DNA of 64,000 nucleotides, from assembly GCA_030998015.1 (NCBI GenBank), contig JARWMV010000009.1:392828-456827 (forward strand), given 5' to 3'. Position numbers and translations under genes: made by a program. Source of the stretch: Ceratorhiza oryzae-sativae (Eukaryota; Basidiomycota; Agaricomycetes; Cantharellales; Ceratobasidiaceae). Each line of letters starts with the position of its first letter. Positions within the stretch are counted from its first letter, which is position 1. Shown piece after piece: positions 38,788 to 50,074 of this stretch. The notes under the pieces were generated by a model that was not told where the DNA came from, made no database searches, and saw only the letters and a program-made list of their open reading frames with translations.

Positions 38788-40796
38788 ATGGCGACCCGCG
38801 TCGACTGGGGCGAGTTCGAGTACGATGGACACAACCTCCTCTTCGCCGGCTACCAGCGCATGCCCCCCGACCAGCTCCCCGCCTTCCTCCTCACTGCTGA
38901 CGGCGACGACCGGTGCGTTGTCTCTGTTCTCGCCGGCGCTCGCTGACGTCCCCCAGCCCCCACAACTGGTGGCTCGCCCAGACAAAGCTCTACGACCTCC
39001 GCACACCCAGCCCAACGCCCAGCATCCGCGAGATCCGCGAGCTGCTCGCCAATGCCATCCGCAACGGCCGTCTCGTCGTGCCTGACAGCCTGCGCGACGC
39101 CGAGCGCAACGCCGAGCAGTTCCTCCGTCTCTCCCACCTCCGCGACCAGTTTTCCCGCCGCCACGTCCCTCCCCCGACTCCTCGAACATCACCCCCACTG
39201 AACCCTAGCACCCGGGTGCCCGCCACACCGTCGCGTGCCCCCTCGCCGCGACCGGCCCCCTCGCCGCGAACCGCCCACAACTCCCCGCCCGGCGCCATGT
39301 CGCTGCAGGGCATGCTCGCTCACCCGACGCTCATGTCCTTGCCCCTTGCTGCGCCGGTGCCGGTGCCTGGCCCGACGCCGCACCCGGTGCCACTCTTCAC
39401 ACTCGTTCCCCAGCCCGGCGGCATCCCGGTCCCCGCCCCGGGTCCGAACCCGCCGCCACTCGTGCCCGCCTATGCGCGCTATGCAGCTTACACGACACAG
39501 GCCCCCACCCGCTCGGGGATCAGCCCAACAGCGGCGACCACCGCCGCACCGAGCCCCCGGGTGACGCCCCCGAAACACCCCGAGTCGATGGACGAGGACG
39601 AGCGCCGGTCCCGGTCTGAAGAGGAGCGCAGCGAACATGGGGCCGAGTGTCAGTCTTCCCCCTCCCAGCCTACTCACGTGCTCAACTCCCTCTCTGCCGC
39701 AGTCGAGATCGACGAACTCGAGGACGATGCGCCCAACACCCGCCCCGGCTCCAAACACGGCCCTCCCCCAGCAGCCCCGCGCCACGATGCACCACCATAT
39801 CTGCCAGACCCCCAGCCCGACCGGCCAAAGAAGCGCGTGAGTCGTATGTGTCTGAGTTAAATCATGCTGATCCTCATTTTGTGATCCAACTCCGATCCAG
39901 TCTCGCCAGACCCGCCCCTTGCCCTCGTCCGAGCCCCGCATCTGCACCACTTGCTCCCGAACCGATTCTCCCGAGTGGCGCCGCGGCCCCTATGGCCCCA
40001 AGACCCTCTGCAACGCCTGTGGCCTCAAGTGGGCCAAGGCCAGCGGCACCGGCCGTCGGCGCGCAGCTGCCCACAACTCCGGGCCGGGCGCCAACGGCCA
40101 TCCGCCGCCCATCGAGGCCGTGCCCCCATATGGCATGCGCCCCCCAGAAAACCCCTGGTCAAAGGCAGGCGCCGAGATCCATCGCGTGGGCAGTGCGGGT
40201 CCCGTCTATGCGCCCCCCGCCAATCACCCATCTGGGTCCGCCTTGGGCGGTGTGCCCATCATGAACGATCTCGCACGCAACGGGCCCGTTCCAGGCGATC
40301 TCTCGGGCGCTCGCTCCACCCCAGGCGATCTTGCCGTCATCCGCCCGGTCCACAACGATATAGCGCTCACGCGTCCCACCGGACCTGCTGAAATGTCGCG
40401 TGCGCTGAGCGCTCACGAGGTCGGTCGGCCAGGCGCCCACCCCATAATTTCGAGTGCTGTCGGACCGGTGCCCCCGCCCCCAAAGAGCACGAGCAGCGAT
40501 AGCGGACCTGAGGATAACCGTCGCCCTTCGTCCTCACCAAATGTGGCCGTCAAGTCCGAGGGTACAAGCGATAGCGCCGCATCAGGGCTCATGGACCTTG
40601 CCAATGTTGCCCTGGAGAAGGAAGAGAGCTATGCTCGTCGCGATCCTCGGTCGGAGAGCCTGAAGCGCCCGCGCGCGACTCCAACTTTGACCGCCTGTCC
40701 AGCACGTCATCCGGTGGGTATGAGGGACCGAGCGCGAGGCGGGAGGGGGGCACGCGGCCAATTGATGTCATTCCTATCGGCGACAACAAGTGGTGA
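38788..40796 (+). CDS. GATA-type zinc-finger transcription factor
   Basis: Nuclear DNA-binding regulator. Exons 38788-38912, 38957-39836 and 39901 onward. The GATA finger is C-x2-C-x18-C-x2-C at about 39943-40020: [28 protein letters not shown]. The x18 loop and the [19 protein letters not shown] wording are typical of fungal GATA factors. Before it lies a conserved-looking N-terminal region ([38 protein letters not shown]) and a long Pro/Ala-rich disordered segment; after it a basic patch and Ser/Pro-rich tail. No PAS or LOV domain is visible, so it is not a clear white-collar protein. Near 40668-40678 a CG-dinucleotide run breaks the frame: the downstream alternative frame gives [17 protein letters not shown] and ends IPIGDNKW at 40796, which reads like a genuine C-terminus; without the shift the frame ends at 40872. 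Confidence 0.85.
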
Positions 40797-42876
40797 ACGA
40801 ACTATGGCTCCGAACCAGAGTGCGAAACAAACCAGGGAAACCATTAGATCGGCTAGGGTAGTAGACGCGTAATGACCACTTTTCACTCATCATTATGTTT
40901 TGCTTTTTTTTTTTTTGGGTGCTTTATCGTACGAATTGGGCTATCGTGTGCTGATATTTTTTCTATTCTTCTTGCCGCTATCGATGCTTGACCCGTGTGT
41001 TTGATACCAGTTTTATTTTGTTATGTGTATGTTTTTCGCCAGAGTGTCGGCCTGGCGGGGTGGTGAGAGGACAACGGGTGCGTTCTCAGCCTTTTTGTAT
41101 GCGAGTGATTGCCTGTAAATGAATTATATGATACCTCGATAATTTTAATGGATCTGTTTTCACTGGTCGATGATTCATGTGCATATGTACTCTTGCCCCA
41201 CGACGGAGACACCTGTCGGTAAGTGGTATTATCGTGCAGTGAAATTGCCAATCCATGCTCGACTCTTTCACTCCACCACGTCTTGCGCTCAGTTTCCCTC
41301 TGATCAGGTTCTGCCATCTGGAATCGATGGACACTACTCGCTAGTTAACGTTATACACGAGTGCATCATCTATCTTTGATAAGCCCGAACAAATTCGACA
41401 TGTGGCCGATGCTCTCTGCACTGTTTTGTCAACGCATACGTCATTTCCCCACTCGCACGATAATTCCTGATAGCTTAACTATATCTTCTCGCTTGGGTTG
41501 ATCTGCGGGGAAATCTGGACCTGGACTTTGCCTTGCATCGATTATCGCATGGCTCTCGTCTAGGACTAGGTCTGGGCTGTGGCGACGTTTTCGGCTCTTC
41601 GAATGTTTCCACAGAAGCTCGAGGGGTTTTGTGAATAATTTGTGCTTCGTATTATGTCCATATATGAGAGAGGGCGTGATGGACATGTCTGCTTTGGGAC
41701 AAGAACAGAAACGAGCTTAGCTTTTCTTAATCCTTCAGAATCCGGGGACACAGTCCCGATAGCTAGTCATGGGCGATCGGAATAGCCGGATAGATGGCTA
41801 GTCCATGACGTACATTCTCCACCTAACTGGCCTGCAATCAAATGCCGGTCATCGCTGTTAAATGCTTGGTTCAAAGACCCTGGCGAAACACCATATTGCC
41901 TCTGTGGCGCATTTGCAATCACCTTCATGGCCTTGGGGCACCCGTTTTCTGTGAAATGTCCGGCTGCCGCAATAAAAGTCAGTGTCTGTTTGTGCGTAGT
42001 AATGGAGACGATAGTCTATGGTTGGAGTAGCTGGGCAGAGTGCACGTGAGCTGAAGTAGAGGAGGATACAGGATAATATTTATTTGAGGTAATGGGGTTT
42101 GCAGGCGGACCTGATGTGGTGAGTTGCCATTCACCGATCATCTGATAAATGTACTACCGTAATAGGTGACGGTCGATTCGTGCTTAGCGGTCAATCGCTC
42201 TCAAAGCAGAATAATTAGCAGATGGCGACCCAACTGCCAAAACCTCTGCCCACGCTCTCCAGGAATCGGTTAATTTTACAGACCGTTGCTTCGTGAGTGA
42301 GGAGGGGGGTTCTATATGTTTTCGGTTACCTTCGCAGATTGTTCCTTGCGCGCATTTTCTCCACGACTGTTATTCACCCTTCGCTAACCGTATTTTGTTC
42401 TGTCGATTCCCTGTGCGACTACCAGACAGTGGAATTTGTTGATTTGCATCTCGTGCAGTCAGTGTGATGACTGAATGAATTTCTTTGGACAGCAAGGACG
42501 TCCCAATGGTTGTGATCTGGTCTAGGGAGCTCAAATGGTGCCATGCCAATCCACAAGTTTTACTTTGTGTGGGATGTGATAATTTAGGCTATACAATAGC
42601 GAAAACAACGGTGTCATCGTTCCCCACGTGACACACTCCAGGTGTCTCGCTCGCAGATGCCCCCCTCATCGCGTTACGCACTCTCTCCCTGTACCGGGGG
42701 TACAGGGTGTTGCCCGCTTGCTTTCATTGTGATCAGGCCGAGACTGCGCTTTGGCTCTTTCAGACTATTGGTGGTGTACAAATAATGGATCTCATGATCA
42801 TGATCAGCACCGAAAGACAGCAGAAGTCTCATTAGTCATCAGCTTGTCAGATGACTGCGCCGCTAAATCGACCACG
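40797..42876. other. Intergenic, ~2.1 kb
   Basis: Starts with a poly-T tract (about 40905-40917). No convincing gene or element; the remaining open frames are short and on both strands. Confidence 0.45.
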
Positions 42877-44534
42877 ATGCCTTCATCGACTCACTCGACT
42901 CGTTCAAATAGATCCAGCCTCAGCAATAGATCTCCAGCATCCCTTGTGTCTCAAAATGAGACTTTGTTCAAGCGTTGGGCTAAACAGGTTTCGTGTCACG
43001 TATGCGAAATCGAGGACCCGCCACTCGAGCTTCCACAAACCATTGTGGCCCTCGTGGAAGAAAGCAACGTGCTACCTGATTGGTTATTCAATTCGGCAAG
43101 TGTCAAACGTCTTCGTTTTGTTTTTACTTATAGGTGTCGTTAAAGAATTCTCAGCAGTACAGACGCTTCCAGCATTTGTACCCCAAGGAGATGACTGTTT
43201 TTCGGCGCCCACCAGAGGCGAAAAGCACTCACATTGATCCCTCGGTTTCCGATGATCTAATTGCCTCCCTTCCCCATATCCTCTATGTCTCAAATCGTCA
43301 TAGGTTTCTGCGTTCACATCCGCATCATGTTGGCGCAAACGAGTCGGATCTTCGTCAACCGCTAGATCGATTAGCAAGCGAAGTGTGGTATAAAGGCTTT
43401 TCGGGTGAAGAGGGCTTTTTTCTGCGGTGAGTAGCGAGATATGAACCACAGAGCACTACACTCATGAAGACATCCGAGATCCGAATGCGCCCTGAAACTT
43501 CCGCAGACCGAGGACCAACTCATTCTTGAAGCTGTTGTTAACACGGTTGCATCGTCTCTTGTCACCCTGGATGACACACTCGATACTTGGGCGGTAGATC
43601 AGATAATTGGCGTTCTTTGCATTTCGCACGAAGTCCCAAACCTGGAACTCGTTCATTGGGTGACGGAATACAAGAAAGATGACGAGAAGGGAGTGAAACG
43701 ACAAGTCCATTTTGGAATTGTCTCTTCTCTTTGGCAACGTCGGGCTCTGGGTCGTATGAACGACTTTGTGTTTGGGACAGCCCATTCTGGCTCGGTTTTA
43801 ACCGTCTATGCGGCTGAATGGCAGAAGCGCCAACGGAAGTCACACAGGAATGCCAGCTCAACTGATTTGGCGTCTGATAAGGAAACGGTCGACACGAATG
43901 CAAAGCAGGTACAGTGATAAAAATGCGTTATATAATCAGTTGTTCCATAACGCGCAATGAGCAGAGGTCGAACCCAGCAAGATGGTCCAAGTCTGCGGGC
44001 CCCCCAGACTATGGGAAGTACCACGCACCTGAAAGAAAGAAAGTTCTTGGTATCGAAGAGATGGAATATCAGGTTAGATGATTGGACAATTTATTGGTGG
44101 CAACTAATGGCTGATCTCACTAGATCATGGTTTACGAAGTCGTCACTTACCGGACGACTAATGCAAAAGACATGGCCCATTTCTATCTTCTCATGCGAGC
44201 GTCGCGAAAGCTCGCAGCCAGCTACTGTGACGAGCTGCAACAAAGTAGTATGGCTGACCTTAGAACGCGAGTTGTGAGGTTAAACCGCTATCATTGGCCA
44301 GCTCGGAAGGAATTGCGTTGTGTGCCTGAAAACACCAAGCCTTTTGGCAACAACAGCACAACTCATGGTGCAGACGCACCACAGGAGACGGTCTCGTTAA
44401 ACGGGCCGGGCGAAGGTCGTGCCGTTGCAGTAGAGAATGCACCTGGTGCTCTTCAAATGATTTCAGGTCTTGATAGTAAAAATTATTTCTCGGTCGGAGA
44501 GCTGGTCACAAACTACCTCCAGAGTATGCATTGA
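42877..44534 (+). CDS. Unrecognised fungal protein
   Basis: Five or so exons join in frame. The start is the ATG giving MPSSTHSTRSNRSSLSNRSP, a Ser-rich leader. Exon 1 ends FNSA, splicing at AAAG to NSQQYRRFQHLYPKEM. Then come HIDPSVSDDLIASLPHILYVSNRHRFLRSHP, DQLILEAVVNTVASSLVTLDDTLDTWAVDQI and VHFGIVSSLWQRRALGRMNDFVFG. The last part reads RSNPARWSKSAGPPDYGKYH, then after an intron IMVYEVVTYRTTNAKDMAHFYLLMRASRKLAASYC, ending QSMH at 44534. I recognise the overall character of widespread Agaricomycete hypothetical proteins but no named domain. The Trp/acidic layout could suit a nuclease-like fold; this is speculation. No mobile-element hallmarks. Confidence 0.6.
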
Positions 44535-45040
44535 TTTATGACCGGGTATAATCCATCTAATTGATTTTGTGTCTGATGATGCTTTGGAGGCTGCCAAATA
44601 TTGGCTTGCACATCATCAGTGAAGCTGACCCTAGATTGTCAGTGCCAATAAGTACCTTGCAGTACCCATGTTCACAATCACCCTTGTAAGACTGACCAGC
44701 TATGGTCATAGTCCCAAAATGTTTTGATGTGACTTATGAATCACATCCTCAGCCAAATCGATCCATAATCACAAGCACCCTGGGAGCTCATGAGCAATAC
44801 CTGTAAATAGGCTGGGTTATCATGCTAGGTATGAAAAAACCCCTAAATGAACCCTGGTTTCCCCTAAAAGGACCCTGATTTCATTTCAAATTCAGGGATC
44901 TTAGCTCTGAAAATAAAATAAAATAGGTCAGAAAATCCAAAGTCCAAGGTGTGAAAATACCTCTCTCATTCAATTTTCCTGCAGGAAACTTTCCATTCTC
45001 ATAACTCTTGCTGTCACAATCATGATACCAAACACACTCT
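44535..45040. other. Intergenic, left flank of the retroelement
   Basis: About 500 bases without a gene; AT-rich, with short CCCTAAA/CCCTGATT-like sequences near 44840-44885. It ends directly in the TTAGG repeat. Confidence 0.4.
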
Positions 45041-45075
45041 TAAGGTTAGGTTAGGTTAGGTTAGGTTAGGTTAGG
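45041..45075 (+). repeat. Telomere-like (TTAGG)n tract at the retroelement 3' junction
   Basis: Seven five-base units (first TAAGG, then six TTAGG) on the plus strand, ending where the antisense of the retroelement begins. The fungal telomere unit is normally TTAGGG; this tract lacks one G per unit throughout. Further TTAGG-like blocks occur inside and at the other end (45677-45725, 49197-49255). Confidence 0.9.
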
Positions 45076-45128
45076 TGGAGCGAGGAGACGTGAGTGCGAG
45101 CGGAGCGAGCACGAGCGGCGACGAGCGG

Positions 45129-45197
45129 AAGAAAGGCTAAGAACTCCTAGGTAATCACCCGGGAGAGACTTTCGTAGATACTCATCAGAGCCCTTCC
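45129..45197 (-). ncRNA. Candidate type I hammerhead ribozyme in the retroelement 3' region
   Basis: Reading the minus strand from 45197: the core CUGAUGA is at 45188-45182, stem II is G-U-A/U-A-C with a UC loop (45181-45174), then the GAAA box at 45173-45170. Stem I pairs 45197-45189 with 45138-45130, nine pairs including two G-U wobbles. Stem III lies between (45169-45141): A-U, G-C, an internal loop, then CUCC/GGAG and a GGU/ACC hairpin. Predicted cleavage follows U-U at 45140-45139. The core matches the hammerhead consensus; weak points are the very short stem II, the internal loop in stem III and a UU rather than UC/UA cleavage dinucleotide. Hammerheads are known in Penelope-like elements, which supports this reading. 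Confidence 0.7.
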
Positions 45198-45676
45198 ACT
45201 GTGTCTTTTTATGCCGTGGCAGACGAACATGCCACGTCACTGGCGTGGGAAACGCCAAGGGAAGAAGACTTAACCGAACAAAGGAGAAGAACAGCTGACT
45301 GATCCTGACCGCATGGTAACCGTCCATGTGATCACTCCTCCACACGACTGGCCAATCAGGGGGAGACACCTGACCGACGCCAAGAACCATCAAGGTCCGA
45401 ACTGAGCTGATCCGTGTGAAGCCGAGGCTCCACGGACTCGGCGATCTGAGGATCAACCGGCCGAGGCTCAACTCGACTCCACCCAGACCCTGCCCGGTGA
45501 ACCCTGAAGGTTCTCAAAGCGCCGGAAACAGGCGCTCAGACCCTGAAGGCCGAGAAGTGCCTGACTAAGTGACCAGGGATTAGTAATATACCCTGAGTCA
45601 CGTGACACTTAGTCATCTAGAGAGTAAAGGACAAGTCATCCAAGATGACTAATCCTCCCTTAACCATTACTAATCT

Positions 45677-45725
45677 GGTTAGGATTAACGTTAGGTTAAG
45701 TTCGGTTAGGTTGTGTTAGGGGTTG
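45677..45725 (+). repeat. Degenerate TTAGG-like repeats in the element 3' UTR
   Basis: A run of GTTAGG, GTTAAG, GGTTAGG and GTTAGGGG variants close after the RT stop codon. Either an internal telomere-like block of the element, or a trace of an earlier 3' junction. Confidence 0.6.
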
Positions 45726-45754
45726 GGTTTGAACCAACTCTATCACAAACTTGT

Positions 45755-48058
45755 CTAATGCAATGAAGGATCTGTGTCAAGATCCTCCCATACACGATTG
45801 AAGATGTATTCTGGCAAGCCAAAACGTTCATCCTCATTGTACGCTAGTACTATTTTCCGCCAAGTTGATGTTAAATCCAATTGCCAAGGGCGTTTGCGAG
45901 ATAATATCATGCGTTGATTGACTAGTTGGGCAAGGGCGTCATCCTTTGTCCTAAGGTTTTTGCGTGCTGTCCTGTCCTGTATTCCAAGCCGCGCGGACCT
46001 GGGTAGGTGATCTTCTTCCTCCTGATCGGAGTCAGACTCACTAACCACCTCCGACACAGAAGCGAGGTTAGCTGTAACACGCGCCACCTTGCGACGCCGG
46101 GTTCTGCGTTGGGGCTGTGCCACCCCAACCTCAAACAGCGTAAGCTGTCGAGCTGTTTGCCTTGGAATAATTTCCTTATTCCATTCACTAAGTATCGCAT
46201 TATGTACTTCGTGTATGTCAACGTAATCCCATACTGGATTAAACACTGTCTTAATGACGTGCAACCTGCCTGTCTGTTCTGATGCGACATCTTTTGGAGC
46301 CAAACGGTTCCTCCAGCGTTCAGTTGCATGCTTATTCAGCCATGCTTTAATACAGTGAGGTGGGTACCCCCTGGCCAAGTACAGATCCCGCAGATCCTTC
46401 AAGGCCAGTTCATAGTACTCCTTAGTACTTGATAGGGTAGCCATCCTGGTAATCTCACCAATGAAGGTACCTCTTTTGACATCAAGAGGATGGTGAGACG
46501 CCCATGGGATACGTTCTTGATTGTTCTGCGCTTTCTTGTACACTCTATAATGGACGCGGTCATCCTTTATAAATATGAACATATCCAGAAAGATAGAGAA
46601 ATCTCTATTCGCAGACCATACGATTTCGCAACCATCGAACTTAATACCGCTACATATTTTCAAGGCTTCTTCATGGTCATCTGCCTCTACTATAGCTAGT
46701 ACATCGTCGATATACCTTCGGTAGAATAGGATTCTTGACTCCGTTGGTATAAATTGTTCTTCAAAAATAAGCACCATAAAGGTTGGCTATGTCTGGGGAT
46801 GACGCTACCCCCATAGCCAGGCCTTTGAGTTGCCTATAGAACTGGTCTTGAAATCGGAAGATGAGGTTGTCGTTAGCTATGTCGAAAAGATCATAGAACG
46901 CCTTCATCTTGTGGATCTGGTTTTCTGATAATTCTCCCAATTCGTCATTATCATTAAACCATTCAGGATAGTAGTGGTCTATACAATATGTGGCCACAAT
47001 CTTCCTACTCTCAAAGAGTGGAACATTTGGATAATAGGCCGTGACATCGCCCCTGAGACTATCCATACTTTCCGATCCTTGGGGACTTTCACCCCCTCGA
47101 GCGCTATAGCTAAAGCCTTACTTCCTTCCAACACGTAAGGCCGCGCCTTGACTATAGGCTTGAGTAGATGGCTGAAAATCTTAGCGGCTGGATTTACCAT
47201 TGCTGAGTGACATGGAACGATTGGTCTCATCTTCCATGGGTTTTTATGTATCTTAGGGATACCATAAAACCTGGGCATCCCTTTCCAGGGGTCCCATTCA
47301 GGGATGGCGTGTACACACCACTTACGTTGCTGTTTAGAGACACCGGGCCATTCCCCTTCTTTAGCCAGTTTCCTAATAGCTTCGCGTTTTCTAACCATAT
47401 GTCCTAATGCTATAAAAGGGACTATTTTTTGATAGTCTGTGGATTCAAGCATTTTAAGGCACTGCTGAAGGTACCATTCACGTGTTACGACCGCACATCC
47501 GAGGTTTTTGTCCGTGGGAAGGACTAAGTATCCACCGTTGTCGATGAAGTCCTTAACAGGCTTTAACTGCACAAGACCGTGATCTCTTGGCAATCCATGA
47601 GGGGGAATAGCATCGAGCATTCGCTCAATAGACGCTTGCCCTTTCTCAAGACCTGCTTCCATGTTTCGACTCATATCAGGTGCACCTTCTGAGGTTTTAC
47701 CCTTAAAGTCGAATTGCGGTAGGTACTCTGCTTCAGCATCATCGTCAGCATCTTTATTCAGGAAGAAATACTTCCATCTTAATCGGTTGCAAAAATCTTG
47801 CCACGCGTTACTGACAATTGAGCGATTAACTGGTGAAAATATCATATATTTCAGACCGGCAGACAGATGAATCGCTACATTATTCGGGAGAACAACCCCT
47901 GGCCCAACGTGAACCCCTTTCCTAAACGACGCTAACCTCCTTACTTCATAAGGGACGCGCTCGAGTAGGACTTTAATGGCTATATTAATTGGTAAGTATA
48001 AAATATCGTCTGGATAACTAGACGGATGTTCATACCTCCATTCAGAGCTTCTGATCAT
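45755..48058 (-). CDS. Penelope-like reverse transcriptase (two single-base frame breaks)
   Basis: RNA-directed DNA polymerase of the Penelope-like class; 2304 nt, about 767 codons with the two breaks balancing. Starts at the ATG in an ATGA overlap with the ORF1 stop. Order of motifs: LPTDKNLGCAVVTREWY, PRFYGIPKIHKNPWKMRPIV, then GDVTAYYPNVP (motif A), FYRQLKGLAMGVASSPDIANLYGA (motif B), YRRYIDDVLAI (motif C, catalytic Asp pair), and IPWASHHPLDVKRGTF. The frame breaks are at a C-run on the plus strand (47050-47053; one G missing in the coding strand) and an A-run (46763-46767; one extra T), both in homopolymers. The 200-residue C-terminal tail ends without a GIY-YIG domain. Either a nearly active copy or one with consensus errors. 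Confidence 0.85.
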
Positions 48059-49159
48059 TTGGATCTTCTGCTCGGCCCAGCGTTGGAATTGCCGCCTTTG
48101 TTCTTGTTCGCGCCTTGGCCCTTGAACTTGCGTTTCTGGGCAGGGCCATAGTGGAGGGGGGCCGCAAGTCCTGTCTTGGGACTCGTATGGCCTGTCTTCC
48201 CCTTGCCTTTGCGCGCGATCGGGCCTAACTTGGGAGCCTTGCCCTTGGGAGCGGGCTTGGCGATCGGCTAAACCGACGTTAGGCTGTGAGTTACCCGACC
48301 AATCGAAAATACTCACATTTTGATTAAGCGCACGCTTAATCTCTGCACCAACCATGGCCCTAATGGCGGCTGGGTCCATGGGTTTATCGTCGACATCCAT
48401 GTCGACGTCGGCAGCTTCCTTGATGGCCGTCTTCCTTGCCACCTTCACCTTCTCTGCGACCGCGCGAGCGTTTTGGATCTCGATGATCCGAGTGCCGAAG
48501 GTGGGGAGGTCTGCAATGAGACGGTCTTTTTCGCCTTTGCGGAAAGGGTCCTCCACATATTCGATGGCTGGAGGTTGACCCTCAACAGCCTCGGCAATGC
48601 GGGGGGCGATGGTACGTTGGAGTGCCACATAGGCATCCTCGACCTTCCGCTTCCAAGTTGGGCACCAGACGTCGTGCGCCAACTGCGACCGGAGGAATGT
48701 TTCCTCGGCAGTCTTGAGTTCACGACCATGCGCATAGGCTTGGTCGACATAGGCGGTGTGGGCAGCAGAGAGCGTCTGCAGCATCTCTGACCCTTGCGGG
48801 TTTGCCCTGAACTCCTTCGACACTTGCCATGCAGGTTCTTTCAGCCCACGGACTTGTGTCGGAAGCTCGCCCTTATTCATCGACTCGCCTAGGCGAGCGA
48901 CTACCCTCTGCACATTATGGAACTTCTCCACTAGGGAGTTGAGTTCCTTAAATGGCTCGCGTAAGGTGTCCCTGTACGCGAGGGGGACGAGTTCCAAGAG
49001 CTCCGTCCAGCTCTTGGCATGTCCAGAGGCCACCATGCGCTTCTCTGCATCAGCGATGGCGGCAGTAGACATGTGCCCTAATAGGGCAGGGGACATGGCA
49101 CGGGCGAACGACGGCATAGAGCCGGTCGCGGTCGAAGAACGGGCTTGGGGGGCGACCAT
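48055..49159 (-). CDS. Retroelement ORF1, spliced, with basic nucleic-acid-binding tail
   Basis: 351 codons in two exons, 49159-48317 and 48267-48055. The first exon (from ATG at 49159; the open frame extends slightly upstream without ATG) encodes helical, charged sequence (MSTAAIADAEKRMVASGHAKSW; AYRDTLREPFKELNSLVEKFHN) with no known domain. Splicing out 49 nt changes the frame to PIAKPAPKGKAPKLGPIARKGKGK, a Lys/Gly/Pro-rich basic tail, ending RRSK-stop. The stop TGA overlaps the RT start as ATGA (48058-48055). Without splicing the frame runs on into the RT as one 736-residue fusion, but that stretch reads as Gln/Arg-rich sequence of poor quality. A Gag-like RNA-binding role is inferred from the basic tail and position. 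Confidence 0.7.
48268..48316 (-). promoter_or_regulatory. Putative intron in retroelement ORF1 with masked 5' splice site
   Basis: On the minus strand: 5' splice site GTGAGT at 48316, CTAAC branch-like sequence near the 3' end, acceptor TTTAG ending at 48268; 49 nt, not a multiple of three. The 5' splice site and its preceding T (TGTGAGT) can pair with ACTCACA 19 nt downstream, a 7-bp hairpin that would hide the donor. This could adjust the ratio of spliced to unspliced RNA. Confidence 0.65.
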
Positions 49160-49189
49160 GTTAGCGAGCAGAGAAGAGGGGGCGGGCAC

Positions 49190-50009
49190 TCAATTGGGTT
49201 AGGGGAGCGAGGATTAGGTTAGGTTAGCAGACATGATAGGAGAGGGCAGGTTAGGTAAATCCTAGCTACCTGGGACACCACCAGGACACCCCCTAGGATA
49301 CTCCCCAGGACACTCCCTAGGACACCCCCCAGGGCACAATGGATGCAACCATCCATGAGCAACCCCCACACATGAGAGAGCAGGTGCAAGGCACCTGTGT
49401 GAAGTGCACATACACCATACATGCACTTCACTGGGGATCACATATGTATGTGCAGATGAATCTAAGACAAACAAACACTCATTTGTGGATTATACATATA
49501 CTATACACACAGTTTAGTAATGCATCAAAGTGGAATGAGTGGGTACTTGAGGTACTCGAGTGGCAGTCTGTGTACAACATATGGCATACACAACAGGCAC
49601 ATATGGGCACTGCCAAGCCTGTATGGTACATGATATGCAGAGCCAAAATATACCTGGAGAAAAACATATATGCATCTCTCACTCATAGAATCCATGCACA
49701 ACCTCTCATAACCTCTCATACACTCCATGTTGGCAGATTTCAGTCCCCTTGCCCTATTGTTCTGTTAGAAGCAGACAATGAGCCCAGCATTTGGCTCACC
49801 ATCAGCATGCAAACGCCGTCTGCAGACTGTGCTGATGTGCTGGCAAGAACACATAGGCACGTCACTAGGACAATGCCAAGTATTAGGCATGACACTATGT
49901 AGGCAAAATCCTAGTGATCCAGGACATGGCATGTGTAACATGTAGACACAACCAGCATGCAAGCACTGTGAGCTGAAAATGGCACATCACACTGTTGCCT
50001 GAACCGTGT
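49190..50009. other. Subtelomere-like flank with short tandem repeats
   Basis: Starts with TTAGG-like units (49197-49255), followed at about 49270-49337 by three imperfect units built on CAGGACACYCCCTAGG. The rest (49340-50009) is rich in TGTATG/CATACA-type words and gives only short open frames on both strands without conserved motifs. Confidence 0.55.
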
Positions 50010-50074
50010 GTACAACGTACACAACATAACGTACACAATATACACATGCCCAGCAGGTGGTCAAGCCCACTGCC

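Larger units (their letters stand above)
45076..49200 (-). mobile_element. Penelope-like retroelement, endonuclease-deficient (Coprina-like)
   Basis: A complete-looking element on the minus strand: ORF1 (49159-48055), reverse transcriptase ORF2 (48058-45755) and a 680-nt 3' region with a candidate hammerhead ribozyme, bracketed by TTAGG-type repeats on both sides. The RT is of the Penelope class (FYGIPKIHK, PIVPCHSAM, YRRYIDD, SHHP blocks), and no GIY-YIG endonuclease follows it. EN-minus Penelope-like elements known from basidiomycetes and rotifers add themselves to chromosome ends; here the plus strand reads TTAGG repeats, then the antisense of the element from its 3' end, then more TTAGG-like repeats, exactly the order expected if an RNA was copied from a telomeric G-strand end. 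It now lies within the window rather than at its end. Boundaries are my estimate. Confidence 0.8.

Noticed and set aside
37857..38900. Open frames of up to 255 codons in the GC-rich upstream region of the GATA gene
   Set aside because: Arg/Gly/Pro-rich translations in several frames on both strands, consistent with GC-rich noncoding DNA and the CCCGCC repeat.
45061..45471. 136-codon minus-strand open frame in the retroelement 3' region
   Set aside because: It overlaps the hammerhead motif and the TTAGG tract, starts and ends in noncoding landmarks, and shows no protein motif; I treat it as 3' UTR.
47050..47053. Programmed ribosomal frameshift in the retroelement RT
   Set aside because: The break lies in a short G run without a slippery heptamer, and a compensating break exists 280 bases on; indel or sequencing error explains both more simply.
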